From positions 1-64,000 of IMG/VR virus record IMGVR_UViG_3300042893_001103: 64,000 nucleotides of DNA; one strand, given 5' to 3'. Made by a program: the position numbers and the translations under genes. Of this stretch, positions 18,072 through 26,142 are shown piece by piece. Position 1 is the first letter of the stretch; every line of letters starts with the position of its first letter. Source of the DNA: a virus. A model generated the notes under the pieces. The model did not search any database. It was given only the letters and a program-made list of their open reading frames with translations, and was not told where the DNA came from.

Positions 18072-18527
18072 TTAGACAACGCCTTGAACAGCAAATGTGA
18101 GAGCAAACGTTGCTGGAGCACCAGATGATGAATCACCGTCTGGTTCAGTCATTCCAACGAGAAGGCAATTTGCATAGGTGCGGTCAAGACCTTGAACTTT
18201 GATGTCGCAGTCGTACGTTGTGACAGTTACGTCGTAGTACACGCGACCAATAAGCGGTCTCAATGTCTTAATCTTGGCTGCGATACCGGTTTGGGTGTCT
18301 GATTCCACTCTGTCGTCATCGTAGTGAGCAGTAAGTGTAATGTCACCAATCTCTGCTGGTGCACAAAGAACTTCCGGGAACTTTGCTCCACCTGGGTAGA
18401 TTTTCTCAACGGATGCGGTGATTTCTCCACCTGAAACCTGGGCAAATCTAAAACCTGTCCATTTTGGTGAATTAGCGCCAATTGGCGCAATTTCTGCGAG
18501 GATTTGCCTCTGTGATACTTTAGCCAT
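18072..18527 (-). CDS. Tail tube protein
   Basis: A 151-residue protein immediately downstream of the sheath gene, the standard tube position in contractile-tail phages, and of the usual length for this fold. It has short alternating beta-strand segments (I-G-D-I-T-L-T-A-H-Y-D, V-Y-Y-D-V-T-V-T-T-Y-D, F-A-L-T-F-A-V-Q-G-V) compatible with the tube beta-barrel. Tube hexamers stack inside the sheath and form the channel for DNA. No cysteine-rich or enzymatic motif. It starts 13 bases after the sheath stop with a GGAG-type ribosome site. Confidence 0.8.
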   Translation of the reverse strand: MAKVSQRQILAEIAPIGANSPKWTGFRFAQVSGGEITASVEKIYPGGAKFPEVLCAPAEIGDITLTAHYDDDRVESDTQTGIAAKIKTLRPLIGRVYYDVTVTTYDCDIKVQGLDRTYANCLLVGMTEPDGDSSSGAPATFALTFAVQGVV

Positions 18528-18540
18528 CGCTTACTCCTGA

Positions 18541-20016
18541 TTATACTGTAACAGTTGCTGTTAGATTTGATTTGACAATTGTAACTTCAATCTTGTCACC
18601 GATTGGCGAAACTCGTACACCGAGTTGCGCTTTCACTGTTCCTCCTGCAAGTTGTGCAGTCGTATTGATTGAAGCGTCGCACTTGACCGAGTAACCAGGG
18701 TCAATAAGTTTTCCGTTGACATCAAGTGCTTCGTAAAGAGCACCGATAGCCTTCATTCTTTCGCAGATTCCGGTCAGTCTTCCCTCAATTGAGGAGAACA
18801 AACCACCGCGACCATCAACAACGGCGAAGATTAGGTCTTCCATTGAAGCGTTAGCCTCAGCGACAACGCTGTTGACCGTATCTTGAGTCGTAATAAATCT
18901 GAAGTTTTCTGTGTCTAGTGAAAGAGAGCGCGCTCCGTAGATTCTTACCGTGTTGGCAATAATTCTGATTGCGTTTACGTAGTCTGTATCAAGCGAGTCT
19001 CCAAGAGTTCTATTGACATCAACTTCAACACCAGTAACAAAACGAGCAGCAGAGATGAGACCAGCATATGGCTGATGAGGGCCAGTCTGGTTGTGTGCAA
19101 GTGCACGCTTTCCAGCAGCGTAACCATCTGGTGGAATCAATCTTGTTACACCAGCAACGTCTGTTGGAACGTAAACCCAAGGATAGTAGAGGGCGGCATG
19201 CTCAGAACCCGTTTCAGCAGCAAGTGATGCTGCTGCTGCGGTAATTCCCGTTGCTGCTTCTGCAAGGTGGCAGATTGCAATTCTGTTGTATGTGTTTGCG
19301 TGAGCAATTAGGTCTGCGTTGATTGCGTTTGTCTCTGGGCAAGAAACTGCACCAGGTCCAAAAGAATCGTTGAACAAAGAAAGAGCAGTAGAAAATGCTG
19401 TGAATGTAGTATCAACCGTGTTTTCAGTTCTGTCGTCATCACCATCAACAAAAGTTCCAGCACCAAACGCTGTTACTGCACTGACTTCTGGCATTCCGTC
19501 TGTCAACTTTACAGCCGTCATGTACTTTGAGGCAATGGCACTACTATTAATTGCGGTAACTAGTTGCAACGTTGTTGACTTGAGTCCTGTTGCAAAAACA
19601 AGAACATCGTTGTAGTACAACTTAATATTTTTACTTGAGCCACTAGCAACAACTTCAATATCCATATCGTGTGCCCATGTACCAGGGCCATTTGCCGTAA
19701 GGCGAATACAGTTAGCACCACCTACACCACCTACGTTAAGAAGGACTTGTGCCGAAGTTGCGCCAGGTCCTACGACTCTTGCGATGTAGCACTGTGTGCC
19801 ACCTTCTTCAAAGAAGGTTTGAACGGTTGGGTGAAGGTATGCATATGTTACATATCCACCGAATGTTTCTTCAAACTCTGCAAGGCTTGTTACGAGAACT
19901 GCCTCATCAGCAGGACCGCGCTCAGCGAGTCCAACGAAAAATGCCTGCGACGAAGCGCGCACTGTTGTGCTTGTAGGACCTGTTCTAACTGCTGTAGTAA
20001 TTGTTACGCCTGGCAT
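18541..20016 (-). CDS. Contractile tail sheath protein
   Basis: A 491-residue protein with clear sheath hallmarks: the N-terminal M-P-G-V-T-I-T-T and F-F-V-G-L-A-E-R-G-P, then V-x-S-L-A-E-F-E-E-T-F-G-G and F-F-E-E-G-G-T-Q-C-Y-I-A-R-V-V-G, and a C-terminal region with the insertion-domain and handshake strand (V-R-V-S-P-I-G-D-K-I-E-V-T-I-V). The sheath contracts to drive the tube through the cell envelope. This gene is the main evidence that the phage is a myovirus. It is followed 13 bases later by the tube gene. Confidence 0.95.
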   Translation of the reverse strand: MPGVTITTAVRTGPTSTTVRASSQAFFVGLAERGPADEAVLVTSLAEFEETFGGYVTYAYLHPTVQTFFEEGGTQCYIARVVGPGATSAQVLLNVGGVGGANCIRLTANGPGTWAHDMDIEVVASGSSKNIKLYYNDVLVFATGLKSTTLQLVTAINSSAIASKYMTAVKLTDGMPEVSAVTAFGAGTFVDGDDDRTENTVDTTFTAFSTALSLFNDSFGPGAVSCPETNAINADLIAHANTYNRIAICHLAEAATGITAAAASLAAETGSEHAALYYPWVYVPTDVAGVTRLIPPDGYAAGKRALAHNQTGPHQPYAGLISAARFVTGVEVDVNRTLGDSLDTDYVNAIRIIANTVRIYGARSLSLDTENFRFITTQDTVNSVVAEANASMEDLIFAVVDGRGGLFSSIEGRLTGICERMKAIGALYEALDVNGKLIDPGYSVKCDASINTTAQLAGGTVKAQLGVRVSPIGDKIEVTIVKSNLTATVTV

Positions 20017-20030
20017 GTGACCTCCGTGTC

Positions 20031-20408
20031 TTAAAGTTCGTCGCTGTTAAGCGTCTTACTGTCGTCTGGCAAGTCTAATTGTACAGAAACTTGCTCGGTA
20101 GAATCTGCAACTGTTGTTAAAGTTTCTTCTTTTACTTTTTCAACTTTTGTTTCTTCAATTTTTGTTTTTTTGGACTTTTCTTTTGTTTCTTCTGTCTTGA
20201 CAATTTCAAGTTTGTAAGACTTTACGGCAGAAAGGATTTCCGGGTTATCGTCGCAAGAAAATGCTTCATCCTCCGGGTATAGCAAAACAGGGGGCAAACC
20301 AATAGTTATATTTCTTCCGGAAATATTCTTGACAACAATATGTCCAGAGCCGTCATTTTCAAAGTCGGATTGGCCTTTGATTTTTTCAACTTTGTGTGAA
20401 TGGGTCAT
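20031..20408 (-). CDS. Unknown protein between tail terminator and sheath
   Basis: A 125-residue protein. Residues 1-70 look folded (H-I-V-V-K-N-I-S-G-R-N-I-T-I, then P-P-V-L-L-Y-P-E-D-E-A-F); residues about 70-125 are a Lys/Glu-rich charged tail (E-E-T-K-E-K-S-K-K-T-K) and acidic end. The N-terminal part resembles small head-tail joining or virion proteins with an R-N-x-T-I-G-L motif, but I do not recognise a named family. It sits upstream of the sheath by 14 bases in the same operon. Confidence 0.5.
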   Translation of the reverse strand: MTHSHKVEKIKGQSDFENDGSGHIVVKNISGRNITIGLPPVLLYPEDEAFSCDDNPEILSAVKSYKLEIVKTEETKEKSKKTKIEETKVEKVKEETLTTVADSTEQVSVQLDLPDDSKTLNSDEL

Positions 20409-20447
20409 TTTTGCTCCTGATTGACTTTAATTAGTGTACATCACTAT

Positions 20448-21032
20448 TTACGGCGTTAAGTCTAGATTACTAAATTCAATTACAACAGAAGATGCATCAG
20501 CGAGTGGTCTTCTGTCAACAACTTCGTCAATAGATAAGTCATAAGATATGTATGCCCCAGCAAGGACTCTGTCCCCCTTGAGGAGCGTTAAGTCAGAAAA
20601 TTGTTCCTGCATTGAGCCTTCGTCTATCTGCAAGCGAAACGTTTCTTGTGGGTCTGTTGCTTTTAGACATGGGTAATCTAAAAGAGCCGACCTAACGACC
20701 GTCGTGAATCTGTCTCTCATTAGTGTTGTTTCTGCGGAACCAACATCTCTAACCCATACGTAGGTGCGCATTGTGTAGTTAACCCTGTAGAGGGGGTTGG
20801 AGTCGGAATACCCGATTCTTTCAATTCTGTTGGTTGACATGACAACGGTTATTATTGTTGGCCATTCGTCTAAAGCAATCGGCTCGTAAGTAAGAAACTT
20901 GACCGGAGTTGGGAGTTGCTCATCGTCTGCGTTCCAGCCATTTCTGTAGTCAATAATTCTTATAGGAATATCGTCACTAAGGTAAGAATTAACATAAGCC
21001 TTGGCAAATTGAGCACCGTACATCAGTTCCAT
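20448..21032 (-). CDS. Tail terminator/completion-like protein
   Basis: A 194-residue protein between the gp10-like morphogenesis gene and the sheath region, the usual place of a tail terminator. Its pattern of alternating short strands (V-N-Y-T-M-R-T-Y-V-W-V-R), a helix with R-D-R-F-T-T-V-V-R-S-A-L-L-D, and a late beta stretch (A-G-A-Y-I-S-Y-D-L-S-I-D-E-V) fits tail-completion proteins. The start overlaps the stop of the upstream gene by one base. Such proteins cap the tail and bind the head connector. The call is mostly by position. Confidence 0.5.
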   Translation of the reverse strand: MELMYGAQFAKAYVNSYLSDDIPIRIIDYRNGWNADDEQLPTPVKFLTYEPIALDEWPTIITVVMSTNRIERIGYSDSNPLYRVNYTMRTYVWVRDVGSAETTLMRDRFTTVVRSALLDYPCLKATDPQETFRLQIDEGSMQEQFSDLTLLKGDRVLAGAYISYDLSIDEVVDRRPLADASSVVIEFSNLDLTP

Positions 21033-21475
21033 TAGTTGCCCTCGGCGATGTAGCGCTCAGCATCTTTGGCTAGTTTCTTTGCAAACATAGGAGGTTCAAA
21101 AATAATCTCACGTTTTGGCATGCTCCAGGTTCCATATTGATGAAATTTTGCCACTGGTGCGTCGGTACCAAATCTCGCTGATTGACGATTTATTTCGCTA
21201 ACTGAAAATGTTTCAATACTTTTAAACAATCCGCCAGACCTAACAAGTGTTGGTGCACCTGGAAAACGAACAGACTTCCATGCCCCATATTCGGCATCTA
21301 GCGGAGCCCATTTACCACTGCCGTTAGATAAGAAATGTTTTGTGTAGATGTCTGATAAATCTTTTTTTGCTCTTCTAAAAACAGGGCGCAAGTCTTCCAC
21401 TCTGTCTCTTACGTCTTGCAGGAGTTCCTGTGCATCGTTCGTGTTTACTTCAACCCGTACGCGCATTTTACGCAA
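21032..21475 (-). CDS. Head-tail/tail morphogenesis protein (gp10 / Mu gpG-like)
   Basis: A 147-residue protein with features of phage virion morphogenesis proteins: an N-terminal helix (L-L-Q-D-V-R-D-R-V-E-D-L-R-P), then W-A-P-L-D-A-E-Y-G-A-W-K, P-T-L-V-R-S-G-G-L-F-K-S-I, and the typical H-Q-Y-G-T-W-S-M-P-K-R-E-I-I-F. Proteins of this type act at the head-tail interface or in tail completion. It overlaps the connector gene by 8 bases and the next gene by one base, so the set is tightly coupled. Confidence 0.65.
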   Translation of the reverse strand: MRKMRVRVEVNTNDAQELLQDVRDRVEDLRPVFRRAKKDLSDIYTKHFLSNGSGKWAPLDAEYGAWKSVRFPGAPTLVRSGGLFKSIETFSVSEINRQSARFGTDAPVAKFHQYGTWSMPKREIIFEPPMFAKKLAKDAERYIAEGN

Positions 21476-22355
21476 CCCTGACTCTTCTGTATTTTTTAAC
21501 AGACATTAGTTCTCTGTCGGTAAATCCTGTTTCAAGTGGAGCGACATTTCTTGGCTCTAAATCTTTAATACCGACAACGTCATCATGCATGTTCTGCATT
21601 TCCCTAGTTGCTGCTCTAAGAATCAAAAGTTTGAATACTGGTATTGAGGCTCCATCCAATCCGGCCTCATAGGTAATCGTTACAGTATCGTCAGCAACAA
21701 TGTTGAAAATGTCTATTCCGTATCTTCTTACTGTGTAGTTGCTACCTATTGCCTCTGCAAAACCTCCAGAAACATAGGCGGATAAAGCGCCAGCCTCAAC
21801 TACAACAACAAACGTATTCGCAGTAACTTCTGTTATTTTTTTATTTAGAACATTGTAACCAATAGGCGTAATTCCCGTAACTGTTACATATTGACCAACT
21901 GTAAATTTATGATTAGCAGAGGTAAACGTTATTTTTGTTCCGACTTTAGTAGCCGAAGTAACAGTTGCTTCCCTGCTCACCGCTTCACCCAGGTATGTAG
22001 GTGTTGTCCATTGGTTTTGTATCTGAACACTTAATACTCGGGCAACGGGAGAATTACGAAGATAGATAGTTTCTGGCGGCATTGCGTAGTTCATTGAAGA
22101 TTGACTTGAGTTGCCGTTGGCGGTATAAAAAGAAGACTCAAGACTACTTTGGTAAAAAAATGAAGACATTGGTATGGCGTTGTGAGTAGTGGGAACTTTA
22201 TACTCCTCAACAAATTCAACTACCTCAATTGGTCTTCTTAGGTATGATTCCAGTTCGCTTTGAAGACCGGACAGCACAATTTCAGCAGCATCTTGCTGCC
22301 TTAGGGACAGCGATATGTCCATGTATGTTACGAGGTCTCGTACTTCAACTAGCAT
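21468..22355 (-). CDS. Head-tail connector (gp6-like) with inserted beta domain
   Basis: A 295-residue protein. The N-terminus (T-Y-M-D-I-S-L-S-L-R-Q-Q-D-A-A-E-I-V-L-S-G-L-Q-S-E-L spaced as helices, then Y-L-R-R-P-I-E) and C-terminal helix (F-K-L-L-I-L-R-A-A-T-R-E-M) are those of HK97 gp6-type adaptors, normally about 100-200 residues. Between them, residues about 125-200 form an added beta domain (I-T-F-T-S-A-N-H-K-F-T-V-G-Q-Y-V-T-V-T) of a type seen at virion surfaces. The connector forms a ring below the portal. Confidence 0.65.
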   Translation of the reverse strand: MLVEVRDLVTYMDISLSLRQQDAAEIVLSGLQSELESYLRRPIEVVEFVEEYKVPTTHNAIPMSSFFYQSSLESSFYTANGNSSQSSMNYAMPPETIYLRNSPVARVLSVQIQNQWTTPTYLGEAVSREATVTSATKVGTKITFTSANHKFTVGQYVTVTGITPIGYNVLNKKITEVTANTFVVVVEAGALSAYVSGGFAEAIGSNYTVRRYGIDIFNIVADDTVTITYEAGLDGASIPVFKLLILRAATREMQNMHDDVVGIKDLEPRNVAPLETGFTDRELMSVKKYRRVRVA

Positions 22356-22380
22356 TGATTCCCCCTCGGGGATGTATTAA

Positions 22381-22578
22381 TTATCTTCCAGGACGACCAC
22401 GACGGAAAAGGGCGTTAGCACCTTCTCTTACAATGTCTCTGGCTCGTTCGCCCTGAACTCCGCCTCTACCCAAGCGCCTGCGACCTGTCTGGAGAATGGA
22501 GCGAGCAGTACGGCGAACACGGCCGGCGCGTTCGGCTCCTAGAACTCTTCTTAAAAAACCAGTTTTTGGTACGTCCAT
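22381..22578 (-). CDS. Small arginine-rich protein
   Basis: A 65-residue protein with nearly one Arg in three to four residues (R-R-T-A-R-S-I-L, G-R-R-R-L-G-R-G-G, R-R-G-R-P-G-R). It has more G+C than its neighbours. It lies between a ParB-like gene and the connector, in the same orientation, with an AAGGAG-like ribosome site (TCAAGGAGTTAAGC). It may bind nucleic acid in the head or assist packaging, but no family is recognised. Confidence 0.5.
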   Translation of the reverse strand: MDVPKTGFLRRVLGAERAGRVRRTARSILQTGRRRLGRGGVQGERARDIVREGANALFRRGRPGR

Positions 22579-22622
22579 TGCTTAACTCCTTGAATTGGGT
22601 GCTCGGCAAATTGTACCATTAA

Positions 22623-23174
22623 TCACCTATCGGCATTTGGTGGACGCTCAATAGCGACCTGTAATTCCGTTGCTTTCGCGTCTGCTTCAACTGGAACCCA
22701 TGCACGAGAATAGTTGTGTTCTGAAATTTTACGATGTTTAAGCAGGGACCCATCAAGCATTAAGTGAAACTCGTCGTGATGCATCTGTAGGAGTTCTTGA
22801 AAATCTTCTTTACAGTATTTTTTTGAATTAATTAAATTCCTAACAATGCTAGATACTGGCTTAGCAAGAAGATTTCCCCGAGAACGGTTAAGCCTAAGAT
22901 GCATGAATTGAGCGTCAAGACTGTCGCATTCAACATAAATGACAGGACAATCATCCTTCATGAGGCTCTTTACGTGCTTGTTTTTGGTAGCAAGCATAAA
23001 TCGCTCGTTTCCATCAATAATGATATTTGTGTCTTTTTGTACAACTATTGGCAACATAAACCCAAAATCCATCAAAGACCTAGAAAGCGCAAGAAGGTCA
23101 GGTCGCAGCATGTACGTAGCCTTAAATGAGGCCACTTGTAACTCCGAGAATGGAACCATCTCAATATTGTTCAT
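22623..23174 (-). CDS. ParB-like domain protein (IbrB-type)
   Basis: A 183-residue protein. The first 100 residues resemble a ParB/Srx nuclease-fold domain: V-P-F-S-E-L at the start, then L-M-D-F-G-F-M-L-P-I-V-V-Q, I-I-I-D-G-N-E-R-F, and the C-P-V-I-Y-V-E-C. The D-G-N-E-R-F segment corresponds to the family's G-x-x-R phosphate-binding box. The start at 23174 is preferred over a second Met because GGAG precedes it and it overlaps the PAPS-reductase-like gene by 14 bases. ParB-like partners of PAPS-reductase-like proteins are known from the IbrA/IbrB pair, whose action is unclear. Confidence 0.6.
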   Translation of the reverse strand: MNNIEMVPFSELQVASFKATYMLRPDLLALSRSLMDFGFMLPIVVQKDTNIIIDGNERFMLATKNKHVKSLMKDDCPVIYVECDSLDAQFMHLRLNRSRGNLLAKPVSSIVRNLINSKKYCKEDFQELLQMHHDEFHLMLDGSLLKHRKISEHNYSRAWVPVEADAKATELQVAIERPPNADR

Positions 23175-24303
23175 TATTTAACTCCTGCTCGGCTGCTTTC
23201 GCCCTAAGTGTATGTGCTTTAGTTTTTGGCCCCACTGGTGCTGCTGCGGAAACTGTTATCTCATTAAGAATCAGGTTTCTAATAAGCCAGTTGATTGGGT
23301 ATGAGTATGGGTCCTTGATGTGCTTTTTTCTAAAATCTGCCGTATACGCCCGAGCGCGTCGTTTGTCAATCTCGTCAAGCATGTTTTCGTTAATGCAGCG
23401 TTTAGCACCTTCAAAACCATCAATTGCATAACTTTCAATAAACTTCTCAATATTAAAATCCGGCCACCAGCGCCTCTGCGCGTCAATGTTGGGCCATATG
23501 TCGCAAAGGGTGTCATAGAAGCCTGGCTCTGTTGCAACTAGGTCACCGATGCGCCTGATGGCCACTGCGTGCAATGGTACGCCAACTCGGGTATTGGAGC
23601 CGGTCATGGCGGCAAGGTCGTAGTACTCGCAGTACTCGGCATCGTGCTCTTCTGATATGAATTTAAGAACATCATCCATTTGCCAGTCGTAAATGACTTT
23701 AGCAAATTTAAGAGGTATTGACTTTTTCATTTTATAGGGAGAGACGATGTAGTTTTCATGTATCTTCTGAACTAGCGACCTATACCGAACCATTGATTCG
23801 TTTGCCCTGACTCCAGTTATGAAAGCAATGCTTCCAGTCTTTCCCTGCATTGTGTAGTAGTCAATGCCTTCTGGCATCACTTCGTCACCAGGAAGACCGA
23901 AATGTCCAGCATGAATTGCCCATTCTGGCATTTCTCTGACTAGACGACCTTCTCGTTTTCTAAAAGAATCCCATGAAAGGATATTTTCCCTAACACCAAG
24001 AACCCACACTTCTTGCGGATACGGAAGGCAGTACCACTCCATGTCAACCCAGTCGTACTGTCTGACCTTATTGACATAGTCATGAACGAGCGGACTGACC
24101 ATTTCTTGGTCTCTGAAAATTACTTTTACAGGACCAAGACCACGCTCTTCGTGAATTTCTTTAGCAAGATACAAGACGGCAGTTGAGTCTTTTCCACCAG
24201 AAAACTGGACACATACAGTGTCAAAGTTGTCATAGACATGGCGAATTCTCTGACGAGCAGCATCAACGCACGATATGTCCAAGAACATTCTCTGCTTAGT
24301 CAT
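23161..24303 (-). CDS. PAPS-reductase-like / ATP-pyrophosphatase family protein (IbrA-type)
   Basis: A 380-residue protein of the adenine-nucleotide alpha hydrolase fold. The PP-loop is F-S-G-G-K-D-S at residues 34-40. The protein also has a V-R-A-N-E-S-M segment and P-L-x-F-A-K-V-I-Y-D-W-Q-M-D-D-V, typical of phage and IbrA-like members; the latter is the usual site for ordering the catalytic loop. Members activate a substrate with ATP. The chemistry in phages is not known; sulfur transfer or a nucleotide modification are possible. ParB-like genes lie on both sides. It overlaps the downstream ParB-like gene, so all three are likely co-expressed. Confidence 0.75.
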   Translation of the reverse strand: MTKQRMFLDISCVDAARQRIRHVYDNFDTVCVQFSGGKDSTAVLYLAKEIHEERGLGPVKVIFRDQEMVSPLVHDYVNKVRQYDWVDMEWYCLPYPQEVWVLGVRENILSWDSFRKREGRLVREMPEWAIHAGHFGLPGDEVMPEGIDYYTMQGKTGSIAFITGVRANESMVRYRSLVQKIHENYIVSPYKMKKSIPLKFAKVIYDWQMDDVLKFISEEHDAEYCEYYDLAAMTGSNTRVGVPLHAVAIRRIGDLVATEPGFYDTLCDIWPNIDAQRRWWPDFNIEKFIESYAIDGFEGAKRCINENMLDEIDKRRARAYTADFRKKHIKDPYSYPINWLIRNLILNEITVSAAAPVGPKTKAHTLRAKAAEQELNNEQY

Positions 24304-24473
24304 TAGTATTTTGCAATCTGCGATAGGCGAGAAACTTCTGCCTGAAGTTCGTCTACTTGACGAAGTAGAGAATCACGTTCTTCGGTCATCTTTTGAAGTT
24401 CTTCCCAATAAGAAGGAACACCAGTGACGGTATGGGCTCTATTGATACGGTTTTTGTATTCGTCTATGTTCAT
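24303..24473 (-). CDS. Small coiled-coil protein
   Basis: A 56-residue protein starting at the ATG at 24471-24473, one base after the stop of the ParB-like gene upstream and with GAGG a few bases earlier. A longer start at 24506 would overlap that gene by 32 bases and is less likely. Residues about 22-54 form a heptad coiled coil (L-Q-K-M-T-E-E-R-D-S-L-L-R-Q-V-D-E-L). Its last base is shared with the start of the PAPS-reductase-like gene. No function recognised. Confidence 0.5.
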   Translation of the reverse strand: MNIDEYKNRINRAHTVTGVPSYWEELQKMTEERDSLLRQVDELQAEVSRLSQIAKY

Positions 24474-24474
24474 C

Positions 24475-25266
24475 TCAAACCTCGGTATGCATGTCAATAA
24501 AGTCAATTAATTTTTCTGCTGTAGTAACTCCAGATATTCCTGGGTCATTTCGGAGATAGCGTACAAAGTCATACCATCTACGCTGCTGGTCTGGGTTGTC
24601 AAAAACTATTGTGTACTGAACCACTGCTTGCGGTGAAGAGCCAGGAGAAACAAGAGTGCTTCCGCTAACTGCCACTTGGTTGTGGTCAACGTTGTTGCCA
24701 GCAACAATTCGTCTAACACCATCTTCCGATTCTTCAATATTTATATTGATTGGAGTACTGATAGGAATGTTTCCGTCTGGGTTCTGGATTGTTGGAGTGA
24801 AGTACGCATCTGCAATGGGGGAAATAATTTCTGATGAAATCTGAGTCTCCTCCATTGCTGCCACTTCAAACTCGTCCCATCCAAGACCCTCAAAGAGTTC
24901 GGGGTAGTCTTGATACAGGTCAATCACCATGTCGTTAAGCAGCGACGGGTCAGTGTGTCCCAATTCCATCGTCCTGTTGTCGGCAAGTGCAAACGCAATC
25001 GCTTCGTCGTTATTGGCGTCCATTTTGACGACAGCAATCTTGCTCCACCCAAGACGCCTAGCAGCCTCCAGTTGGTGGTTTCCAGCAATGACTGTAAATG
25101 TTCCGTTGTCGTTAGGGCGAGCAACTATTGGCTTCATCTGCCCGAACTCTTCGTAGGAAGCCATAATTGCTTCAATGTTTCCCTTGCGAGGATTTTTCTC
25201 TAAAGGGATAAGAGAATCCATCTCTACAGCAAGGGGTTTAAGGTCTTCCGAAATGTTATTTTTCAT
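24475..25266 (-). CDS. ParB-like nuclease-domain protein
   Basis: A 263-residue protein with a clear ParB N-terminal domain: L-I-P-L-E-K-N-P-R-K-G, then F-G-Q-M-K-P-I-V-A-R, V-I-A-G-N-H-Q-L-E-A-A-R-R-L-G-W (the G-N-H-x-L-x-A-A box) and F-A-L-A-D-N-R-T. This arrangement is that of ParB-like proteins found in phages near modification and recombination genes, many of which have NTP-dependent DNA binding or nuclease activity. Residues after about 150 are less conserved (a Pro/Ser-rich middle, then a helical end). It is the first gene of the ParB/PAPS/ParB set and overlaps the upstream gene by 4 bases. Confidence 0.8.
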   Translation of the reverse strand: MKNNISEDLKPLAVEMDSLIPLEKNPRKGNIEAIMASYEEFGQMKPIVARPNDNGTFTVIAGNHQLEAARRLGWSKIAVVKMDANNDEAIAFALADNRTMELGHTDPSLLNDMVIDLYQDYPELFEGLGWDEFEVAAMEETQISSEIISPIADAYFTPTIQNPDGNIPISTPININIEESEDGVRRIVAGNNVDHNQVAVSGSTLVSPGSSPQAVVQYTIVFDNPDQQRRWYDFVRYLRNDPGISGVTTAEKLIDFIDMHTEV

Positions 25267-25610
25267 TGTCCTACCTGAACTCTGACGTTAGCGTTTAGGG
25301 TTCGCATAGCATCAATAGAAGTGCGGAGAGAAAGAAGTTTCTCTCGTTTAGCCTTCAAGAGAGCCTCGGCAATTTTGTAATCAAAGTTTTCGTCAGCAAG
25401 TTTGTAATCTGCCCATGCTTCACGTTCTTTGATTGAGCCTTTTGCTGATAGATATTCTTTAGCCCAATTTGCTTTGTAGAGAGATTCTTTTTTTGCAGAA
25501 TCTTCCGCAAGTGACTCAAACGCTTCTGTTTCTTCTTCCAACATCTCAAGGAGTCGCATTAACTCGTGTTCAATATCTACTTGACTAATAGGACTATTTC
25601 GCGAAATCAT
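25263..25610 (-). CDS. Coiled-coil protein next to resolvase
   Basis: A 115-residue, mostly helical and charged protein: V-D-I-E-H-E-L-M-R-L-L-E-M-L, K-E-S-L-Y-K-A-N-W-A-K, and a C-terminal R-T-S-I-D-A-M-R-T-L-N-A-N-V-R. The end motif S-I-D-A-L/M-R-T-L is common to small phage proteins placed beside recombination genes; function unknown. It overlaps both neighbours (17 and 4 bases). Confidence 0.55.
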   Translation of the reverse strand: MISRNSPISQVDIEHELMRLLEMLEEETEAFESLAEDSAKKESLYKANWAKEYLSAKGSIKEREAWADYKLADENFDYKIAEALLKAKREKLLSLRTSIDAMRTLNANVRVQVGQ

Positions 25611-26142
25611 TATTCTCCATTAAGTGTTCCATTGGTGACCAATCTATCTTTTCAAAAGAAGAAAGTTGCTCTTTGGTCCATTGATATGCAGATAATCCTA
25701 CTTTAGTAATGGCCATCTGTTCAAGCACCCATGCATCACATTCGTCATTGCCCGAAGCGCCGCTAAAAATAATTCCAGTCTTTGCCGAGATTGCCGAGAT
25801 TACTTCTCCCTTTGATGCATTTCCTCGTCCAGTTGCAAACTTTGCTCGGCAGGTAGGCGGTATTTCAACAATCGGAATACTGCATTCAAACAGCGTCATT
25901 CTGATACAGCCACCCAATTCACCAATACTGAACGCTTGACCACTACGGGAGGCAAACGAGTACCCCTCAATTACCACGCAGTCAATTTCGTTTTCTAGAC
26001 ACTCATGCAATACGCTCTTTGTAACCTCGGACAAACGCTCGGCACCTCGTGCTTTGGAGCGGACAACGCTAGTTACGCCGTCCATGGACATACCCGTAGA
26101 TGTAAGCGAAAGGTCAAGACCCATGAGTCTCATCTCTCCCAA
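25594..26142 (-). CDS. RuvC-like Holliday junction resolvase
   Basis: A 182-residue protein with a ribonuclease-H-like fold pattern: G-L-D-L-S-L-T-S-T-G near the start (catalytic Asp about residue 10), C-V-V-I-E-G-Y with the catalytic Glu, and G-N-D-E-C-D-A-W with the C-terminal acidic pair. A conserved F-A-x-R-S-G-Q segment follows the Glu. Such enzymes cut branched DNA made by recombination and packaging. It overlaps the HNH gene upstream by 13 bases and the coiled-coil gene downstream by 17. Confidence 0.8.
   Translation of the reverse strand: MGEMRLMGLDLSLTSTGMSMDGVTSVVRSKARGAERLSEVTKSVLHECLENEIDCVVIEGYSFASRSGQAFSIGELGGCIRMTLFECSIPIVEIPPTCRAKFATGRGNASKGEVISAISAKTGIIFSGASGNDECDAWVLEQMAITKVGLSAYQWTKEQLSSFEKIDWSPMEHLMENNDFAK

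Noticed and set aside
18260-18490. Second small gene within the tail tube region
   Set aside because: Same-strand frame fully inside the tube gene, with Gln/His-rich shadow composition.
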